A stretch of DNA of 26,197 nucleotides from an uncultured Oscillospiraceae bacterium. GTDB taxonomy: Bacteria > Bacillota > Clostridia > Oscillospirales > Acutalibacteraceae. Shown here piece by piece: positions 22,856 through 26,197 of this stretch; position 1 is the stretch's first letter, and the number at the start of each line of letters is the position of its first letter. Location: assembly GCA_900547275.1 (NCBI GenBank), contig URGA01000023.1, positions 1 to 26,197 of the forward strand, given 5' to 3'. A model generated the notes under the pieces. That model was not told where the DNA came from, did no database searches, and saw only the letters and a list, made by a program, of their open reading frames with translations. Position numbers and translations under genes: made by a program.

Positions 22856-25040
22856 TAATTTTATGCCTGCTTTTCGCTTCGAACTGAAAAGAATATGGTT
22901 TTGCTTTATCGTTTTTCCGGTATTGTCTGTTATAGGTCTTGTCTCCGTTTTCGGCTTGACTGTAAGCAATAATTATTACGTTTACAGCGGAACCGCGGTA
23001 CAAGCTATTGACATAACGAAAAATATCGCTTACAGCGGCGGTTATTTTATGATAATACTTATGGCAATAGGTTGTGCCATAATAATTTCCAACATTTACT
23101 CTTCGTTTTACAGCAAACGAAAGACTGACTTTTTTCAGTCTCTTCCGGTAAAGCGGAGCGTCCAGTATATGGCAAAGAGCCTTGCGCTTATTGCGGTAAC
23201 CGCGGCGTCTTATTTTGTAGCCGTAATCGGAGTTTTAGCTTTAAAGCCGTTTATTCCGGCAAAAATGAATCTCGGCATAAATACGGTGCTTGTCCTTAAG
23301 TACATGGTAGTTGCGTTTGTAAGCTCGGTGGCGATTATTTGTGTTGCCCAGTTTTGCGCTGTAACGGCGGGAAAAAGATGGCAGTACTGGCTTCTTTTGA
23401 TTGGCGTTACCGTGTGCCTGCCGATTGCGGCGGTAGAGCTTCTTTCAATACCCGGCCATCTTCTTGTGGGCGCTTCCTTTAAAATTTCAAATTTAGCCGG
23501 CATTATTTCGCCTGCTTTTCTCTATTTATTGGCGCTTGGCGGCGTTTTCAGACTGCGCTGGGTTATTTTATTCGGAATTATTATCTCTGTTGTTTCTTTC
23601 CTTTTCGGCTGGCGCCTGCTTGCCAAAAGAAAAAGCGAATGCGCAGAGCAGTCTGTTTCGTCTCAGTCTACTGTTTGTCTTGCTGTTTTCGGAGCAATGG
23701 GCTGTGCCGCTTCACTTGTGTTTGCTTTGCCCCTTAAGCAAAAGCAGTATATCGTTATTGCCGTTTGTGCTACGGCGGCCGCCCGTTTAGCAGCCGTTAT
23801 ATGCAGCTTAATTTATAACAGAATAGTAGTTAAAAAACCGATTGTAGGTACTGCCGTTGTTACTTCTGTAATAATTTTTGCTTCTATTGTTGTTTTTGGC
23901 AGCGGTTGTTTCGGTTATACTGATTATATTCCAGAGACTGATGAAATATCTACCGTTAAGGTAGGTCTCGGCAGTCAGGAAAACGCAGTGTTTAAGGGAG
24001 ATACTCCTTTTTCTGTTGCAGACGTTAATTTTGATGAAAAATATTATGAGCATTACGAACTTAAAAGTTCTAAGTCCTTTGAGCAGATAATTGGTTTTCA
24101 GAAAGAATGTATTAAAAAAGCTGAAAACTCCTCTCCAAACAATATTTACAGCCAAATTCATTTTGTTTATGAACTCAAGGACGGAAGAAAGTTTGAGAGA
24201 ATTTATAAAGCGCCTGCAAGTGCAACATACAGCCTGAACGCTGTTACGGAGATTAAGGAGAATAAAGAATTTGTTAAGGCGGGCAGAGATAAAATAGCAG
24301 CCATATGCTATCAGGACGGAAGTTATGCATCCACCGATTACAGCAACTTAATATCTCTTGATTTAGACAGATATTATCCCGCGCTTATCAGCGATTATAT
24401 GAGTATGACCCAGGCTGATTTCCAGCAGGGCGACAACGATATGACAGGTATTTCCACTCTGAATTTTTCTGTCTATTATGCTACCGAGTATGCTTCTGAA
24501 GAGCAGATAAAAGAGTTTTCCAAAATGACAGTTCAGCAGTTGGATAAATATTATCAGAATTACACCGACACCGACGAGAAGCTCCCGCTTAAAGTGGATT
24601 CGGTTACTCTGCCAATAACCATGGCAAAAGTACCGGCGCTGATGAAGTCGGACGGTTATCTTGTTGATTCGAAAAAATACAGCGATATAAAGACTGATGA
24701 TATTAAGCAAATGCTCGTTGCAAACGTTGAATATAACGAAAGTCACCAGCTTTATTCTTTCGGTCCAAGCCAAAATTATGAGTTCGAAATGCTCTATATT
24801 TTCGGATGTGATGTTGTAAAGAAAGGCTTCAGCGGAAAAGACTACGATATGTTTGACGAAGTTTCTGATAAAGAAATTATCAGCAAAACGTTTTCGCTTG
24901 TAAGAGACAACGTCGATCAATATACTTTATTTAAACAAAACAACAGATCGGGTTATGCGGTAATTTTCTGCATGAAAGACGGCTCGTTCTCAAAAGTTTA
25001 TTATGTGCCTGAAGTACCCGGATACCAAGGACTGCAGTGA
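22830..25040 (+). CDS. ABC transporter permease with large C-terminal extracytoplasmic domain
   Basis: The 736-residue protein starts at the ATG at 22830, with GGAGG 9 bases upstream and inside the end of the ATPase gene. Residues about 22-360 contain roughly ten hydrophobic helices in an ABC-2-like arrangement with a FYSKRKTDFFQSLPVKR loop typical of this group between helices 2 and 3. Residues about 362-736 are soluble and lack helices of membrane type, so they lie outside the membrane. They contain repeated YELKDGRKFERIYK-like beta segments. I suspect a DUF6449-like domain but am not sure. Permeases of this group normally lack a domain of about 375 residues, so it may bind a ligand or a cell-wall component. 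Confidence 0.85.
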   Translation: MTSTILSNNNFMPAFRFELKRIWFCFIVFPVLSVIGLVSVFGLTVSNNYYVYSGTAVQAIDITKNIAYSGGYFMIILMAIGCAIIISNIYSSFYSKRKTDFFQSLPVKRSVQYMAKSLALIAVTAASYFVAVIGVLALKPFIPAKMNLGINTVLVLKYMVVAFVSSVAIICVAQFCAVTAGKRWQYWLLLIGVTVCLPIAAVELLSIPGHLLVGASFKISNLAGIISPAFLYLLALGGVFRLRWVILFGIIISVVSFLFGWRLLAKRKSECAEQSVSSQSTVCLAVFGAMGCAASLVFALPLKQKQYIVIAVCATAAARLAAVICSLIYNRIVVKKPIVGTAVVTSVIIFASIVVFGSGCFGYTDYIPETDEISTVKVGLGSQENAVFKGDTPFSVADVNFDEKYYEHYELKSSKSFEQIIGFQKECIKKAENSSPNNIYSQIHFVYELKDGRKFERIYKAPASATYSLNAVTEIKENKEFVKAGRDKIAAICYQDGSYASTDYSNLISLDLDRYYPALISDYMSMTQADFQQGDNDMTGISTLNFSVYYATEYASEEQIKEFSKMTVQQLDKYYQNYTDTDEKLPLKVDSVTLPITMAKVPALMKSDGYLVDSKKYSDIKTDDIKQMLVANVEYNESHQLYSFGPSQNYEFEMLYIFGCDVVKKGFSGKDYDMFDEVSDKEIISKTFSLVRDNVDQYTLFKQNNRSGYAVIFCMKDGSFSKVYYVPEVPGYQGLQ

Positions 25041-25050
25041 ATATCAAAGA

Positions 25051-25087
25051 ACAAAACGGCTGTGACTTAATGTCACAGCCGCTTTGT
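25051..25087. terminator. bidirectional intrinsic terminator
   Basis: CGGCTGTGAC (25057-25066) pairs perfectly with GTCACAGCCG (25072-25081) around a 5-base loop, with ACAAA/TTTGT flanks that can extend the stem. It lies between the convergent permease and EamA genes. The T-tracts are short on both sides. Confidence 0.8.
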
Positions 25088-25098
25088 TATATGTATTT

Positions 25099-25956
25099 CT
25101 ATGCGAAAACCAGCATCAATGTGCCGCAGAGAATAAGAAACAGTGCCAATATACTTTTCTTAGTTTGTTTTTCTTTAAGAAACAGCCAGGATAGAATAAC
25201 TGCCACAAGAATTGAAAGTTTGTCAACAGGCACAACAACGCTGGCTCTGCCAGTCTGAAGCGCTTTGTAATAACAAAGCCAGCTGGCGCCGGTGGTAACT
25301 CCGGAGAGAACAAGAAAGGCGCATTCTTTTTTTGTCATTATTTTGAAATCGCCTATTTCTTTTTTGCCGATGACTATTGCCCATGCAAAAATTAAAACTA
25401 CTGCGGTTCTGATAGCAGTCGCCAGGTTTGATTCTATATCTTCAACGCCGATTTTACCCAGAATTGACTGGAGCGACGCAAATACAGCCGACAAAAGAGC
25501 ATAAAACAGCCAGCCTTTTTTCTCGCCGTTTTTTGCGTCTCCTTTTCTAAGCATCATGACTGTTCCGATTATCATAATAATAACGCCTGCGGCGGTAAGA
25601 GGACCGAACGGTTCGCCAAGAAAAATTACGGCAATCAGAATTGTCATAAATGTTGAGGATTTGTCCACTGCAACGACTTTGCTGACGCTGCCGATACTCA
25701 GCGCTTTGAAATAAAAAATCCATGAAAGCCCGGTGGCGCATCCGGATAAAACCAGAAAAATCAGCGAAGTGGGAGTAATTTTACTTATTTCATTTTGACT
25801 TCCCGCAACAAACACCATAAGCCAGGAAAAAATCAGCACAATTACAGTACGGAAAGCGGTGGCAAAGTCAGAACTTATGTTTTTTATTCCGACTTTTGCC
25901 AATACAGATGTAGCGCCTGCAAAGAATGCTGAAAGAAAAGCAAAAAGTAACCACAT
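25099..25956 (-). CDS. EamA family (DMT superfamily) transporter
   Basis: The 285-residue protein has ten predicted membrane helices in two similar halves, residues about 3-137 and 147-285. Each half begins with a helix ending in a VLAKVGIKNI- or ILGKIGVEDI-like segment, and has an AFRT or AIRT motif in helix 2 and a YFKAL or YYKAL motif in helix 4. This internal duplication is the mark of EamA transporters, which mostly export amino acids or other small metabolites. The substrate cannot be told. The ATG follows GAGGAAAA. The gene upstream on this strand is a mini-protein ending in a strong hairpin, so it may be expressed from its own weak promoter. Confidence 0.9.
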   Translation of the reverse strand: MWLLFAFLSAFFAGATSVLAKVGIKNISSDFATAFRTVIVLIFSWLMVFVAGSQNEISKITPTSLIFLVLSGCATGLSWIFYFKALSIGSVSKVVAVDKSSTFMTILIAVIFLGEPFGPLTAAGVIIMIIGTVMMLRKGDAKNGEKKGWLFYALLSAVFASLQSILGKIGVEDIESNLATAIRTAVVLIFAWAIVIGKKEIGDFKIMTKKECAFLVLSGVTTGASWLCYYKALQTGRASVVVPVDKLSILVAVILSWLFLKEKQTKKSILALFLILCGTLMLVFA

Positions 25957-25976
25957 AATATTTTCCTCAATGGAAG

Positions 25977-26010
25977 AAAAAGGCTGTCTTAAACCAAAGA
26001 CAGCCTTTTT
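25977..26010 (-). terminator. intrinsic terminator of the mini-protein gene, or leader hairpin of the EamA gene
   Basis: A perfect 14-bp stem, A5GGCTGTCTT (25977-25990) with AAGACAGCCT5 (25997-26010), has a 6-base loop and T-runs on both strands. It lies between the mini-protein stop (26023) and the EamA start (25956). Confidence 0.85.
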
Positions 26011-26022
26011 ATCATTTTAATC

Positions 26023-26118
26023 TTATGAAATAAATGCGTAAATACCTACGCCGAGACCGCTGCAAGCCATAAGAATGGCAAGGATAACAGCAGTAACCCG
26101 AACCCATTTTTGCTGCAT
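26023..26118 (-). CDS. 31-residue single-pass membrane mini-protein
   Basis: The ATG at 26118 has AAAGGA 8 bases upstream and gives a 31-residue peptide ending at a TAA at 26025-26023. An in-frame ATG three codons upstream is less well placed. The peptide begins MQQKWVRV, then has about 20 hydrophobic residues to the C-terminus (TAVILAILMACSGLGVGIYAFI), so it is one membrane helix with a basic cytoplasmic tip. It resembles the DUF4044/Prli42 class of tiny membrane proteins in size and layout only; sequence identity was not checked. It follows the upstream gene by 17 bases and ends before a strong hairpin. Confidence 0.65.
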   Translation of the reverse strand: MQQKWVRVTAVILAILMACSGLGVGIYAFIS

Positions 26119-26135
26119 TTTAAACATCCTTTCTT

Positions 26136-26197
26136 TTACTGAACATTCATCATCTCGTCTGCCTGAGCAGTCATGCTGTCCGCGGCGGCAGCGGCAG
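26136..26197 (-). CDS. C-terminal end of a gene entering the window, function unknown
   Basis: Only the last 19 to 20 codons are visible on the minus strand. They read AAAADSMTAQADEMMNVQ followed by TAA at 26138-26136. The frame is supported by the close mini-protein start 17 bases downstream. The piece is too short to assign; the Ala-rich, acidic tail is uninformative. Confidence 0.5.
   Translation of the reverse strand, partial: AAAAADSMTAQADEMMNVQ

Noticed and set aside
24363..24920. 185-residue open frame on the minus strand opposite the ABC permease gene
   Set aside because: It is antisense to the soluble domain of the permease, has no promoter or ribosome binding site and no recognisable motif.

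Overview
The window looks like the chromosome of an anaerobic, moderately AT-rich Gram-positive bacterium of the class Clostridia, most likely a gut or rumen member of the Ruminococcaceae/Oscillospiraceae. The basis is the mix of gene families: a dockerin-bearing secreted protein, BspA-type leucine-rich repeats (LRR_5), a GlpP-controlled anaerobic glycerol-3-phosphate dehydrogenase cluster of the Thermotoga/Clostridium type, a DUF2798 protein, a YtrA-type GntR/ABC operon, strong GGAGG ribosome binding sites and sigma-A type promoters. No tRNA, rRNA, CRISPR array, transposase or phage gene was seen.

Layout. 1-1923 (minus): an alpha/beta hydrolase followed by the first 411 codons of a GH31 glycosidase, cut by the window edge. 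2039-3522 (plus): two small membrane proteins, one unrecognised and one DUF2798. 3607-7397 (plus): glpP, then a promoter, a terminator-containing leader and a three-gene cluster (FAD oxidoreductase with BFD-like iron-sulfur domain, second FAD/NAD oxidoreductase, DUF1667 iron-sulfur protein) that fits a three-subunit anaerobic glycerol-3-phosphate dehydrogenase. 7608-15698 (plus): an ECF-type sigma factor, a single-pass membrane protein placed like an anti-sigma factor whose outer part is a BspA-type LRR domain, and a secreted 1840-residue LRR protein ending in a type I dockerin. 15930-17819 (plus): a short-chain dehydrogenase and a membrane-anchored alpha/beta hydrolase. 17864-21372 (minus): a Na/phosphate cotransporter with a PhoU-like tail, an OmpR-type response regulator and its histidine kinase, preceded by an 11-bp-periodic TTAACA array that matches a Pho box. 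21579-25040 (plus): a GntR regulator, an ABC ATPase and a large permease, preceded by a near-perfect promoter and an AGTGTA-N13-TACACT operator. 25099-26197 (minus): an EamA transporter, a 31-residue membrane mini-protein, and the tail of a further gene.

How the genes work together. The window is a series of short, self-contained regulatory modules. GlpP (antiterminator) sits next to the glycerol-3-phosphate operon whose leader carries a conditional terminator. The Pho-box/cotransporter/two-component set suggests a phosphate-responsive circuit. The GntR/ABC operon looks self-repressed. The most novel part is the sigma factor, membrane LRR protein and dockerin-LRR protein, three genes with gaps of about 20 bases. 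The sensor candidate and the secreted protein share the same extracellular repeat family, which suggests a SigI/RsgI-like surface-sensing loop built on LRRs instead of carbohydrate-binding modules.

Limits: functions are assigned by recognising motifs by eye. No database search, structure prediction or alignment program was run.
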